Source of the DNA: Actinomadura roseirufa
Lineage (GTDB): Bacteria > Actinomycetota > Actinomycetes > Streptosporangiales > Streptosporangiaceae
Direction of reading: 5' to 3'
Length of the DNA stretch: 64,000 bases
Assembly (NCBI RefSeq): GCF_900659635.1
Contig: NZ_CAACVB010000006.1
Coordinates: 28,191-92,190 of the forward strand
In this document: positions 7,664-16,189 of the stretch, in pieces
Position numbering within the stretch: the first letter of the stretch is position 1
How the letters are laid out: each line of letters begins with the position of its first letter
Notes under the pieces: model-generated
The model's input: the letters and a program-made list of their open reading frames with translations, nothing else
Databases searched by the model: none
Told to the model about the DNA's origin: nothing
Program-made: the position numbers and the translations under genes

Positions 7664-8047
7664 TCAGGTGTCGAAACGGCGACGCGCGTCCTCGATGCTG
7701 CCGAGGTACTGGTGGGTCCAGCCGCAGATGGCGTCGACCGTGCCGCGCAGTGCCCGTCCCGGTTCGGTGAGGGTGTAGTCGACACGCGGCGGGACGGTCG
7801 GGTAGACCTTCCGGTCGACCAGGCCGTTGCGCTCCAGCATCCGCAGGTTCTGGGTGAGCATCTTGTGGCTGATGCCCTCGACCTCGTTCCGCAGTTCGCT
7901 GAAGCGCAGGGTGCGTTCGCCGAGCGCCTCGGTGATCAGGAGCGCCCACTTGTTGGCGACGTCGGAGAAGATCTCCCGTGCCAGGGAGTCCGCTCGCCTC
8001 AGGTCGGCGTCCTCGGGCAGGTCTTCGCGCAGCTGCTTGGTCACCAT
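7664..8047 (-). CDS. HxlR-family transcriptional regulator
   Basis: A 127-residue HxlR-type winged helix: FSDVANKWALLITEALGE (family helix), SHKMLTQNLRMLERNGLV (recognition helix) and VDYTLTEPGRAL (wing). The usual early cysteine of the CPV-type motif is absent; residues there read SLAREIFSDV, so it may not be a thiol redox sensor. It is divergent from the RidA gene at 8148 with about 100 bp between starts, and probably controls it. The start is ATG 8047. It is distinct in sequence from the other HxlR gene at 6021. Confidence 0.9.
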   Translation of the reverse strand: MVTKQLREDLPEDADLRRADSLAREIFSDVANKWALLITEALGERTLRFSELRNEVEGISHKMLTQNLRMLERNGLVDRKVYPTVPPRVDYTLTEPGRALRGTVDAICGWTHQYLGSIEDARRRFDT

Positions 8048-8147
8048 GGGGTTCCTCAGTCACCGGAAAGTGCGTTCTTCCACGTCGGCTCTCACTCTCC
8101 TACGGTTCTTGAGTAACCACAAGAGAGCAAGGGAAAGGGTGGGCACT

Positions 8148-8549
8148 GTGGCCGCCATCGATGTCTTCAACCACGAGATCTCCGCCGAAAGTGACTTCGG
8201 TTACTCACAGGCGATCAAGTCGGGCGACCTGATTCACGTCTCCGGACAGGTCTCGCTGGACGAGGCGGGCGAGTTCGTCCACGCGGACGACTTCGCCGCT
8301 CAGCTCAAGCAGACCCATATCAACCTGGACAAGGTCCTGGCCCATTTCGGTGCGACCCGGAATCAGGTCATCTCGCAGACCCTGTACGTGGTCGACCTGC
8401 GGCAGAACGCAGCGGCGACGATGGAGGGCAACCTGGCCTACTTCGGCGGCCACCGCCCGGTCAGCACCGTCCTCGGTGTCACTGACCTGGCCTTTTCCGG
8501 CCAGGTCATCGAGATCGGCTTCGTCGTCGACACGAAGCTCCCCGCCTGA
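8148..8549 (+). CDS. RidA/YjgF-family protein
   Basis: A 133-residue member of the Rid superfamily (trimeric chorismate-mutase-like fold). Family landmarks are SQAIKSGDLIHVSGQVSLDE near the N-terminus and the C-terminal VTDLAFSGQVIEIGFVV. Classical RidA deaminates reactive enamines/imines, using an Arg in an R-x-C-V-Q-V-like segment near residue 105. Here that segment reads GHRPVSTVLGVTDL, so catalytic equivalence is uncertain and a Rid4-7-type subgroup is possible. GTG 8148 follows a purine-rich GGGAAAGGGTG. The divergent HxlR regulator suggests inducible expression. Confidence 0.85.
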   Translation: MAAIDVFNHEISAESDFGYSQAIKSGDLIHVSGQVSLDEAGEFVHADDFAAQLKQTHINLDKVLAHFGATRNQVISQTLYVVDLRQNAAATMEGNLAYFGGHRPVSTVLGVTDLAFSGQVIEIGFVVDTKLPA

Positions 8550-8563
8550 GGACCCGTCACTCT

Positions 8564-9262
8564 CTACTCAAGGTCCTGGTCCATCGCGGCGGCGATTTCG
8601 GCGTTGGTCGCGCCCCGCCACTCGCCGGTGTCCTGGTCCTGGAATAGCCATGGTTGCAGAAGGGTGCCTTCCAGCCAGCTACGCATCCACGTAGCGAGGC
8701 TCATGTGCTGGGGGAACAGGGCCACGTGGAAATCGTCCGCCGGGGCGGGGTTGGGGTCGATCGCCCACATCCCGGCGGCCGGATCGGCGACGTCCACATA
8801 AGAGGTGATGCCGCATCCCCAGTCGCAGATCGGCAGCAATGACCCGGCCCTTGCCTCCCATGGCCCGGTCCAATGCTGCTGTTGCCCTCGGTACCTGCTC
8901 AGGATGCCTTCCAGGGGAATGAGGCCATAGGCGGGACCGAAGCCGCCGTCGCCGAGTCGCAGATAGGAACGGCGCAGCAAGGACGGCAGAGGCCGCCCCA
9001 GGGAGGCTTCGCACTCGTTCACCTCGTCCTCCGAAGCGGGCGTCAGCGGGGGCAGCGGTTCGAACTGTCCGGCGGCGTGAGCGGCGAGGTACTCGGGCGA
9101 GCCTCGCCAGTACAACCGCTGAAGCCGCCCGTCACGGGTGTGCCTGAAGGTTCCACCGCCTTCGGTGTCGACGCCGGGAAACCCGACTCGCTCGTCGAGG
9201 TAGTCGCCCGACTCCACCCGCGCGCGCACGTCCTCGAACACCAGATCCTCTTCGCTGATCAC
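8564..9262 (-). CDS. SMI1/KNR4 (SUKH) family protein
   Basis: A protein of about 232 residues with a SUKH-1 core: LTPASEDEVNECEASLGRPL followed by LRRSYLRLGDGGFGPAYGLI. It has the family's bulky hydrophobic/GG turn, and later PICDWGCGITSYVDV and MWAIDPN. SUKH proteins serve as immunity proteins of polymorphic toxin systems or as general scaffolds. No toxin gene is next to it, so it looks like an orphan immunity-type gene. The start is uncertain: GTG 9262 (VISEEDLVF) is adopted because the conserved part begins there, but GTG 9313 is also in frame. Confidence 0.8.
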   Translation of the reverse strand: MISEEDLVFEDVRARVESGDYLDERVGFPGVDTEGGGTFRHTRDGRLQRLYWRGSPEYLAAHAAGQFEPLPPLTPASEDEVNECEASLGRPLPSLLRRSYLRLGDGGFGPAYGLIPLEGILSRYRGQQQHWTGPWEARAGSLLPICDWGCGITSYVDVADPAAGMWAIDPNPAPADDFHVALFPQHMSLATWMRSWLEGTLLQPWLFQDQDTGEWRGATNAEIAAAMDQDLE

Positions 9263-9313
9263 GCGGCAAGGATGCCCGGTGCGGCGGACATTCTTTCGGC
9301 CCGCGGCTCGCAC

Positions 9314-9962
9314 GTCAGGCCGCTACCGGGCCTTCCGCGACGCGGGGCGGTGCCCGGTGATCCGGGTGACATCGGACGTGCGGAGCCGTGATCTTCCCCG
9401 CGTCGAAGGCGCTCGGCCCGTCCAGATGGCCGCGACGGTGGCCAGATCCTGTCAGGCCGCCTGGGACGGGTTCGGTGGACGGCTCGGGGCCGTCGCCGGT
9501 GAACGTCACCGGGTGAGACCCGGGTGCGAGCGCTTCTGTTCGTCCTGGCCACGGGTGACGGTTCGGCGGCGCCGGCGGGGCGGGACGGATCCGGTCCGAT
9601 CCGGCCGGTGATCGGCGGGGCTCCGGCACTTTCGAAATGTGGGGGCGAAGAGGCCGGGCATGCGCTCCATCCGATTCAAATCCAGTCGCTCTCGGTAGCG
9701 TCGGCGCAACCGGTTCGGCTGCGAGCACGGTGCGGGCGACATGCCCGCCGGGTCGTTTCCATGAGCCGTCGAGATCGCTCGGTCCGCGCCATTCCCGCAT
9801 GTACGCCCGCCCGTTCGCCGCGCTCCAGCTTGCCGGGACACGTGCTGGAACGATCCTTTTTCAAATGGCCGGCAACACCCTTCGACAATCATCGATCAAG
9901 TTGAACAACGCGCTCCCGGTCGCCAATTAACTCCGAATCGAAATAAGTTGAAAACCTCGCGA
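9314..9962. other. Long intergenic region without a recognisable gene
   Basis: About 650 bp with open frames on both strands but no domain, no credible ribosome binding site and no consistent third-position bias that I can see. The right end becomes A/T-richer as it approaches the promoter at 9963. Confidence 0.45.
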
Positions 9963-9991
9963 TTGACAGCCCTTGCCATGAAAGTTACTCT
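9963..9991 (+). promoter_or_regulatory. Strong sigma-70-type promoter of the DUF4360 pair
   Basis: TTGACA (9963-9968), a 17-bp spacer and TACTCT (9986-9991) form a near-consensus housekeeping promoter. It lies about 115 bp upstream of the first DUF4360 gene, leaving a long untranslated leader. Confidence 0.7.
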
Positions 9992-10109
9992 CCGTTGAGA
10001 TCCTGGATCTCTGTCCCCTGACGGTAACCGTTTAATCCGGAATTCCCGGCGCACGGGTTGTCGGTCACCGATGAAAAACGCGCCCACTCTCCACTGAACG
10101 GGGAATCGC

Positions 10110-10763
10110 ATGCGTAAAAGGATCGCCCTTTCCGCCGCCGCTGCCTGCGCGCTTGCCATGACCACGGCGTCCGTCACCACGGCCGCCGCCTCCGCACCAC
10201 TGTTCACGCCGGGTCCCAACGGCGTGACCATCGAGATCGCGACCGTCAACGGCTCCGGGTGCCCGCTCGGCACCGCCGCGGTCGCACTGTCCCCCGACAA
10301 GGAGGCGTTCACTGTCACCTACAGCAACTACACGGCTCAGGTGGGCGGCCCATCAAAGCCCACCGACTTCCGTAAGAACTGCCAGATCAACATGAAGGTC
10401 CACGTCCCGCAGGGCTTCACCTACGCGATCTCGTCGACGGACTACCGCGGCTTCGCCTCCCTGCAGCCCGGTTCGGAAGCCTGGCAACTGGCCAGTTACT
10501 ACTTCCAGGGCAGCCAGGGCACCGAAACGATCAGCCATCATCTGCCGGGTCCCGCCAAGAAGAGCTGGCAGTTCGACGACGAGGTGCCGGTCGCCCAGCT
10601 CGTGTACAAGCCGTGTGGTGAGGAGCGCAACTTCAACATCAACACGGAGTTGCGCGTTGACGAGGGTACTTCGGACCCGGCGAAGGTCAGCTTCATCACG
10701 ATGGACTCCACCGACGGCAGCATCAAGACGACCTACCACTTCGCTTGGAAGCGCTGTCCGTAG
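10110..10763 (+). CDS. Secreted DUF4360 protein, copy 1
   Basis: A 217-residue secreted protein. The signal peptide spans residues 1-28 (MRKRIALSAAAACALAMTT with an ASA cleavage region). The mature domain is DUF4360: SGCPLGTAAVALSPDKEAFT, then SKPTDFRKNCQINMKVHVPQ, YAISSTDYRGFASL and the terminal FNINTELRV. Four Cys (SGCP, KNCQ, KPCGEE and KRCP at the end) suggest two disulfides. The function of DUF4360 is not established; members are known in fungi and actinomycetes as extracellular proteins. A close paralogue follows 32 bp downstream, probably cotranscribed from the promoter at 9963. Confidence 0.9.
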   Translation: MRKRIALSAAAACALAMTTASVTTAAASAPLFTPGPNGVTIEIATVNGSGCPLGTAAVALSPDKEAFTVTYSNYTAQVGGPSKPTDFRKNCQINMKVHVPQGFTYAISSTDYRGFASLQPGSEAWQLASYYFQGSQGTETISHHLPGPAKKSWQFDDEVPVAQLVYKPCGEERNFNINTELRVDEGTSDPAKVSFITMDSTDGSIKTTYHFAWKRCP

Positions 10764-10795
10764 TTCGAGAAACCCACTCTGAAGGAGAAGAATCC

Positions 10796-11452
10796 ATGCG
10801 CAAGGGAATGACTGCTTCGGCGGCATTGCTCTCCGCTCTCGCGCTGACCACGGGTACGGCCTCGGCGTCGTCGACGTCGGCCGTCGAGCCCCCGCCGATC
10901 GGGAAGATCACCCTCAACGTGCTCACGGTGAACGGCTCCGGCTGCCCCGCCGGCACCGCCGCCGTGGCCCCGTCGAAGGACAACACCGCCTTCACCGTCA
11001 CCTACAGCAACTACACGGCGCAGGCCGGCGGGAACTCCAAGCCGACCGACTTCCGCAAGAACTGCCAGCTCAGCCTCGGCGTTCACATCCCGCAGGGCTT
11101 CACCTACGCGATCGCCAGCGCCGACTACCGCGGCTTCGCGAGCCTGGCCGAGGGTGCGTCCGGAGTGGAACGCGCGAACTACTACCACCAGGGCTCGCCC
11201 CAGTCGACGCCCGTCAGCCACACCATCAAGGGCAAGGTCTCCGACAACTGGCAGTTCACCGACTCGACCCCGGTCGCCGAACTGGTGTGGAAGCCGTGCG
11301 GTGAGGACCGCAACTTCAACATCAACACCGAGCTGCGCGTGGACAAGGGCAGCTCCAAGCCCGACCAGACCAGCTTCCTCTCCTTCGACTCCACCGACGG
11401 GGACGTGCGGACCATCTACCAGTTCGCCTGGAAGAAGTGCCCCGGACACTGA
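10796..11452 (+). CDS. Secreted DUF4360 protein, copy 2
   Basis: A 218-residue paralogue of the preceding gene, with a signal peptide (MRKGMTASAALLSALALTTG, cleavage after ASA). The DUF4360 landmarks match: NGSGCPAGTAAVAPSKDNTA, KPTDFRKNCQLSLGVHIPQG, DYRGFASL and FNINTELRVDKG. All four cysteines are retained. The sequence is mostly identical in the core but differs around residues 125-155, so this is a diverged tandem duplication rather than a very recent one. ATG 10796 has GAAGGAG 9 nt upstream, better than copy 1. A strong terminator follows at 11463. Confidence 0.9.
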   Translation: MRKGMTASAALLSALALTTGTASASSTSAVEPPPIGKITLNVLTVNGSGCPAGTAAVAPSKDNTAFTVTYSNYTAQAGGNSKPTDFRKNCQLSLGVHIPQGFTYAIASADYRGFASLAEGASGVERANYYHQGSPQSTPVSHTIKGKVSDNWQFTDSTPVAELVWKPCGEDRNFNINTELRVDKGSSKPDQTSFLSFDSTDGDVRTIYQFAWKKCPGH

Positions 11453-11462
11453 TCCGGCTTGA

Positions 11463-11497
11463 CCGGGCCGTGCCCTTCCAGGAGGGGCACGGCCCGG
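11463..11497 (+). terminator. Rho-independent-type terminator after DUF4360 pair
   Basis: A 13-bp perfect stem (11463-11475 CCGGGCCGTGCCC with 11485-11497) with a 9-nt loop begins 10 bp after the stop codon. It has no U-tract, as is common in actinomycetes. Confidence 0.75.
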
Positions 11498-11579
11498 CCC
11501 CATCCGGCACGGCCGCGCCCTCGTCCCGTTCACCAAGGTGGGGCCCGGCCGTTTCGACCTGCCGTGGGACGCGACCGGC

Positions 11580-12398
11580 TCAGGGCGTCGACGTGCGGCG
11601 GAGCGTCGTGGTCGCGATCTGGAGGAAGTCGAGCAGCGCCTTGTCGCGCCTGTCCTCCACCACGACCAGGCACGTCTCGACGGGCTCGGCGTCGGTGAGG
11701 GGGAGATAGACGAGATCGGGCCGGGAGTACGACCGCGCGACGCTCTGCGGCACCAGGGCGATGCCGTGCCCCGAGGCGATGAGCTCGAACTTCTCCTCCG
11801 CCGAGGACGTCCGCCGCGCCCGCGCGTCGAAGATCGGCTGACCGCCGAGATCCGCCGTCGTGAGCGACCGGCGGCCGGCGAGCGGGTGGGTCACGGGAAG
11901 ACACGCCACCTTGGGCTCGTGGCCGATGGGGATGGTCCGCAGGCCCGAGTCGTTGAACGGCCGCCGCAGGTATCCGACGTGGGCCCGGCCGTCCCGCAGC
12001 GGCGCGTCCCGGTCCCACTGCTGCGACGGGACGAGCTCGATCTCGACGTCCGGGTGGCTCGCGGTGAACGAGCGGATCGCCTCCGACACGTGCAGCCCGG
12101 CGGAGAAGGTCACGGCGAGCCGCTCGACGCCCCGCCCGGCCTCGCGCACCCGCCGCACCGCCGCGTCGACGGTCGTGATGATCCGCCGAGCCTCCTCGTG
12201 GAGCCGCCGCCCGGCGTCCGTCAGCTCCACGCTGCGGCTCGTCCGGACGAAGAGCGCGCACCCCACCTCCCGCTCGAAGGCGCGGATCTGCCGGCTGAGG
12301 ACCGGTTGGGTGATGTAGAGGTCCTCCGCGGCCCGGCCGAAGTGCCGCTGGTCGGCCACCGCGACGAAGTAGCGGAGCTTACGGAGGTCCAGATCCAT
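11580..12398 (-). CDS. LysR-family transcriptional regulator
   Basis: A 272-residue LysR-type regulator. The N-terminal HTH reads LRKLRYFVAVADQRHFGRAA, then ITQPVLSRQIRAFEREVGC, followed by the linker helix. The periplasmic-binding-like effector domain starts near residue 88 (ERLAVTFSAG). ATG 12398 begins the typical MDLDLRKLRYF. It is divergent from an NmrA-type oxidoreductase gene 69 bp away, which is its probable target. The effector is unknown. The C-terminal part is slightly short for the family (usual total about 300). Confidence 0.92.
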   Translation of the reverse strand: MDLDLRKLRYFVAVADQRHFGRAAEDLYITQPVLSRQIRAFEREVGCALFVRTSRSVELTDAGRRLHEEARRIITTVDAAVRRVREAGRGVERLAVTFSAGLHVSEAIRSFTASHPDVEIELVPSQQWDRDAPLRDGRAHVGYLRRPFNDSGLRTIPIGHEPKVACLPVTHPLAGRRSLTTADLGGQPIFDARARRTSSAEEKFELIASGHGIALVPQSVARSYSRPDLVYLPLTDAEPVETCLVVVEDRRDKALLDFLQIATTTLRRTSTP

Positions 12399-12404
12399 GC
12401 CCGC

Positions 12405-12430
12405 AGGGTATCAATCGCGGGCGAAGGGTA
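12405..12430. promoter_or_regulatory. Direct repeat in LysR/NmrA intergenic region
   Basis: AGGGTA occurs at 12405-12410 and again at 12425-12430, exactly 20 bp (about two helical turns) apart, in the 69-bp divergent promoter region. This is a candidate LysR contact site; no clean T-N11-A palindrome is visible. Confidence 0.4.
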
Positions 12431-12467
12431 TTGGACGTCCCGCCAGTGCCGCCCGGACACTCGAGCA

Positions 12468-13364
12468 ATGATCGTCATTACGACGCCCACGGGCGACATC
12501 GGCCACCGCCTCCTGACCATCCTGCTCGACAACGCTCCCTTCCACGGCGAGGAGATTCGCGTCATCGCGCGAGATCCCGCCAAGCTCCCCGACTCCGTCC
12601 GCGCGCGGACCGACGTCGTGCCCGGCTCGCACGGTGACGCCGAGGTCGTCGACCGGGCCTTCGCCGGCGCGGACGCCGTCTTCTGGGTCGTCCCGCCGGA
12701 CACTCAGGCGCCGAGCCTGGAGGACGCGTTCTCCGGCTTCACCCGCGCCGCCGCCAAGGCGTTCGCCGTCCACGACGTCGCGCACGTGGTCGGAGTCTCG
12801 GCGCTCGGGCGCGGTACCCCCGTCGCCCGCCGCGCCGGGCACGTCACCGCGTCACTGGCCATGGACGACCTCATCGCGAGCACGGGCGTGGCCTACCGGG
12901 CCCTTGCGAGCCCCTCGTTCATGGACAACTTGCTAGGGCAGGTGGACTCGATCCGTGCCGGTGGCGTGTTCACCGACATCGTCGCCGCGGACAGGCGAGC
13001 GCCGTCGGTCGCGACACGTGACCTCGCCCAGGTCGCCGCCGGATTGCTGCTCGACCGGACGTGGACGGGGACGGGCGACATCCCGGTACTCGGCCCCGAG
13101 GACCTCTCACCGAACGACATGGCCCGCGTCATGTCCGAGGTGCTCGGCCGGCCGGTCCGCTACGAGCAGCGGTCGCCCGGCGACTTCGGTGCCGCGCTCG
13201 CGGGCCACGGCCTCGGCGACGCCTTCGTCCACGGCATGATCGAGATGAAGCGGGCCAAGGACGAGGGCCTCGACGACGGCGTTCGGCGCACCCCGGAGAC
13301 CGCGAGCCCGACGACCTTCGCGCAGTGGTGCGAGGAGATCCTCAAGCCCGCCCTGCTCGCCTGA
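12468..13364 (+). CDS. NmrA-like NAD(P)-binding oxidoreductase
   Basis: A 298-residue Rossmann-fold protein of the NmrA / atypical SDR group. The dinucleotide motif is TTPTGDIGHRLL at residues 4-15. Later landmarks are GADAVFWVVPPD and HVVGVSALGRGTP. A C-terminal helical part matches SDR proteins that reduce quinones or act as redox sensors. No YxxxK catalytic pair is evident, as in other NmrA-like proteins. ATG 12468 is the only start that keeps the glycine motif at the N-terminus. It is divergent from its likely LysR regulator and followed by a hairpin terminator. Confidence 0.85.
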   Translation: MIVITTPTGDIGHRLLTILLDNAPFHGEEIRVIARDPAKLPDSVRARTDVVPGSHGDAEVVDRAFAGADAVFWVVPPDTQAPSLEDAFSGFTRAAAKAFAVHDVAHVVGVSALGRGTPVARRAGHVTASLAMDDLIASTGVAYRALASPSFMDNLLGQVDSIRAGGVFTDIVAADRRAPSVATRDLAQVAAGLLLDRTWTGTGDIPVLGPEDLSPNDMARVMSEVLGRPVRYEQRSPGDFGAALAGHGLGDAFVHGMIEMKRAKDEGLDDGVRRTPETASPTTFAQWCEEILKPALLA

Positions 13365-13392
13365 CGACGGTTCGCCCGACCACGAACGCCGA

Positions 13393-13420
13393 ACGGCGGC
13401 TCGCCCAGGCGAGCCGCCGT
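13393..13420. terminator. Hairpin terminator downstream of NmrA gene
   Basis: Perfect inverted repeat ACGGCGGCTCGCC (13393-13405) and its complement (13408-13420), 28 bp after the stop codon. Confidence 0.7.
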
Positions 13421-13679
13421 CGGCCTCTCCCGGGCCGCGGCCGTGTACGGTCCTCGTGGCCGCGCGGCGACCGAGGGTGGACTGGCGAGTATTGCGGTGG
13501 ACGGCCGCGACTTTCGGCATGTCCGTGGGCATCGGCACGCCGGAGCCGTGGCCGGGCTGACCGGATCGGGTGATTCGTCCCTCGACGGTGGCGAGGAGGG
13601 ACGGACCCGCCGGATTGGGGGCTATGGCCGATGTCGCGGCCGGGTTAGGGTCCCGGCAGGACTCGATCTTGGAGCTGGC

Positions 13680-14876
13680 GTGGACCTTCGAGAGAGCGAC
13701 GGGGTACGGGACGAGACGGAGACCGTCCTGCGGGCCTGGCACGCGTACGAGCTCGGCCGCGGCGGCTCCCCGGTGATCGACTTCGACTGCAGTCCGCAGC
13801 GCGCGGAGCCCGTCCCGGCCGGTGGCAGGCTCGAGGTGTACCGCCGCCTCGCCGCGCTGCGCCGGCGGGCCGGGGGCCCGGTGGCCGAGCGGCTCGACGC
13901 CGACCTCGCCTACCTTGCGGCGCTGCTCGGCGAGCGGCCGCCGCTGGCGGAGTACGTGCGCCGCACACAGGGCTGCGGGACGGCCGGGTGGCCGCCGGAC
14001 TACGTCCGGGCACGCGGTGACCAGGCCCGGGAGCTCCTCACCGGGATGGGGATCGCCTGGGGCGCCGGCACCGCCACCGCCCTCAACGAGGCCGAGGGGC
14101 GGCTGGCCGTCGAGGACGCCCCGGACGCCATCCGCAAGGCCGGCGACGACCTCGAGCACGCCGTCCGCGAGGCGACCGGCAGCACCGCCCCGTTCGAGCT
14201 CGAGATCGAGACCACCAGGGTGGACGCGTACTGGTCGTACTGGCTCGACGGAGCGGGCAACCGCGTGCGGCTGCGGTTGAACCTGCGCAACGCCGTCCTG
14301 ACCGAGACCGGCGCCCGCCGGTTCGCGCTGCACGAGATCCTCGGGCACGGCCTGCAGAGCTCCAGCTGGACGGAGACCGCCAAGGGCGGTGTGCCATGGG
14401 TGCGCCTGATGTCCGTCCACGCCCTCTATCAGGTGCTTTTGGAAGGGCTGGCTCAGGCTCTTCCCCTGTTCGTCACCCCGGACGACCAGGCACTCGTCGC
14501 CCGCGTCCGGCTCGACCATTACGTCCAGCTCGTACGCGCCGACCTGCACGTGGGCCTCCACCGCGGCGAGCCGATCCTGGACCTGGCCGACCGCGCGCGC
14601 CGCGACGTCCCCTGGCTGGACGACGCTGCCATCGCCGACCTGCTGGGGGACCGGCGCGACCCCCAGCTCAGCTCGTACCTGTGGTCCTACCCGGCGGGCA
14701 TCGACTGGTTCGTCCACCTCGCGGAGGCGGACCCCGCCCTCGGACGAACGGTGCTCCGCGCCGCCTACACCGCCCCCCTGACGCCTTCCGACCTGGCCTC
14801 ACTCTGGCCGGAAGGCCCCCAAATCGGCGGCCCGGGCCTCGCCTTGGGCGCCGCGGCGTCCCAGGTAAGGCCGTGA
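13680..14876 (+). CDS. Putative zinc metallopeptidase-like protein (HEILGH)
   Basis: A 398-residue protein with a gluzincin-type zinc site: HEILGH at residues 218-223, preceded by hydrophobic residues (RRFALHEILGHG). A downstream LLEGLAQAL (Glu about residue 255) could give the third ligand. There is no signal peptide, so it acts in the cytosol unless exported otherwise. I cannot place it in a named family; the HExxH...EGLAQ spacing recalls DUF885/carboxypeptidase-Taq-like folds. GTG 13680 has GGAG 6 nt upstream and starts the coherent protein; the longer open frame to 13443 is low-complexity. It stands as a single gene. Confidence 0.72.
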   Translation: MDLRESDGVRDETETVLRAWHAYELGRGGSPVIDFDCSPQRAEPVPAGGRLEVYRRLAALRRRAGGPVAERLDADLAYLAALLGERPPLAEYVRRTQGCGTAGWPPDYVRARGDQARELLTGMGIAWGAGTATALNEAEGRLAVEDAPDAIRKAGDDLEHAVREATGSTAPFELEIETTRVDAYWSYWLDGAGNRVRLRLNLRNAVLTETGARRFALHEILGHGLQSSSWTETAKGGVPWVRLMSVHALYQVLLEGLAQALPLFVTPDDQALVARVRLDHYVQLVRADLHVGLHRGEPILDLADRARRDVPWLDDAAIADLLGDRRDPQLSSYLWSYPAGIDWFVHLAEADPALGRTVLRAAYTAPLTPSDLASLWPEGPQIGGPGLALGAAASQVRP

Positions 14877-15709
14877 TCTCCGCACACCCGTGGTCTTGGT
14901 GATGCTGGTCGAGGGAGGCGGGTTGGGGCTGGGAGATCCGGTGCGCTGGTGGCGTAGTTCGGGGTGACCGGGGGCGGCGCGGGTGGGCGCGACCGGGGTG
15001 TCGGCGGCGTCCCGATGGGTGGGGACGGACTTGCACCGTGGCCGACGCGCCGGATTGGCGCGGTGAAGATCGGTCGGCTGTTCCTCGCGAGCAAGGCTTG
15101 GGGCTAGGCGGGTTGGTCGACACGGGGACAGGGGATGGGGCGGGACGTCGGCGGTCGTCGGTGTCCGCTGGGGCGGTCGGGGTTCTGCTGACTTGGTGAA
15201 GATGACCGGCCTGATGGCCCATTCGTTGCTTCGCGAGCCTGGCGGTCTGTGGCCACCATGAGTTGATACGAGCGGTGGGCGCTGGCGGCGGAGAGCCTGG
15301 GGGTGCGTGTGCTGTTCCCTATGCGGGCAGGCCGCTGCCGGCGGTCATGTTGTGACCGGTGATGCACCTTGCGGCGTCGGAGGCTGGGAAGCTGATGTCC
15401 TTAGTCTCGCCCAGCCGGCCGAGCAGGGCTGGGCGACGAGCGCATCGAGGGGGTGCGGCCGCCGGGACGCCCCTCTGTGCGGGGCAGGCCGGGCGCCATG
15501 CGTTGACGGTGATGCCGCCGGGAGACCTCGCTGGCGAAGGCGCGGTCGAGGCGTTCCCCCGGTGGCTTTATGGTCGGGTACAGGGGTTCGCCCGGCGGGG
15601 CGACGCGGGTGAGCATGGAGGAGGCGGGTAGGGCTTGTCCACCGTCGCGCGTCCTGTGCTCGCGCGCCGGCCGCCAGCCCGGCGCAAGGCGACGAGCATG
15701 GCCTGAGCG
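14877..15709. other. Long non-coding stretch
   Basis: About 830 bp between the metallopeptidase-like gene and the MarR gene. All open frames give Arg/Pro/Ser-rich products without domains and none has a good start signal. I see no tRNA, repeat array or mobile-element end. It could be a decayed region. Confidence 0.5.
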
Positions 15710-16102
15710 CTAGGCGACTGCTTCGGCCAGGGGGGCTAGATGCTGGGCCAGGGTCGCCAGGTGGGTCTTTCGGGCCTCGGCGTGACAGCGGCGTCCGGCG
15801 TCGGTGAGCTGGACGACGACGCCGCGGCGGTCCGATTCGCATAGGACGCGCTGGACGAGGCCGTTCTTCTCCAGGCGGGCGACCGTGCGGGAGAGCGCGC
15901 TCTGGCTGAGGTACATGTCCGCGGCGATCTCCTGCATGCGGCATGAGTCACAGTCGCGCTCGACGAGCCGGTCCAGCGTCTCGAACTCGCTCATGGTCAG
16001 GCCGTGGGCGTCCTGCAGCTTGCGATCGAGGTCGCAGGCGACGGTGTTGTAGCAGGTCGCCAGCAAGCGCCACCGGCCGATCAGAGCAGCGTTCGACTCC
16101 AT
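15710..16102 (-). CDS. MarR-family transcriptional regulator
   Basis: A 130-residue winged-helix repressor. It shows the MarR core LTMSEFETLDRLVERD, AADMYLSQSALSRTVARLEK (recognition helix) and the wing (CESDRRGVVVQLTDAGRRC). Cysteines in DCDSCRMQE could allow thiol-based sensing. The ATG at 16102 is chosen because AGGA lies 8 nt upstream and because an upstream ATG (16144) would sit inside an operator. It is divergent from an MFS exporter; two ATGCA-NN-TGCAT sites lie between them, so it most likely represses both. Confidence 0.88.
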   Translation of the reverse strand: MESNAALIGRWRLLATCYNTVACDLDRKLQDAHGLTMSEFETLDRLVERDCDSCRMQEIAADMYLSQSALSRTVARLEKNGLVQRVLCESDRRGVVVQLTDAGRRCHAEARKTHLATLAQHLAPLAEAVA

Positions 16103-16132
16103 GCCGCGCATCCTAGCATGCGGACGCATGAG

Positions 16133-16144
16133 ATGCACTTGCAT
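16133..16144. promoter_or_regulatory. MarR operator, site 1
   Basis: ATGCACTTGCAT is a near-perfect palindrome (arms ATGCA/TGCAT) 31 bp upstream of the MarR start. It shares its arms with the site at 16178. Confidence 0.65.
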
Positions 16145-16177
16145 TAAATTCCGCAGAATTTAGTGCGTGGACATTTG

Positions 16178-16189
16178 ATGCATATGCAT
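16178..16189. promoter_or_regulatory. MarR operator, site 2
   Basis: ATGCATATGCAT is a perfect 12-bp palindrome, 45 bp from site 1 and overlapping the possible start codons of the MFS gene. Binding here would block transcription or initiation of the exporter gene. Confidence 0.65.

Noticed and set aside
9690..9720. TTCAAATCC resembling a tRNA T loop
   Set aside because: The flanking bases do not form a 5-bp T stem, and no anticodon arm or acceptor strand is present.
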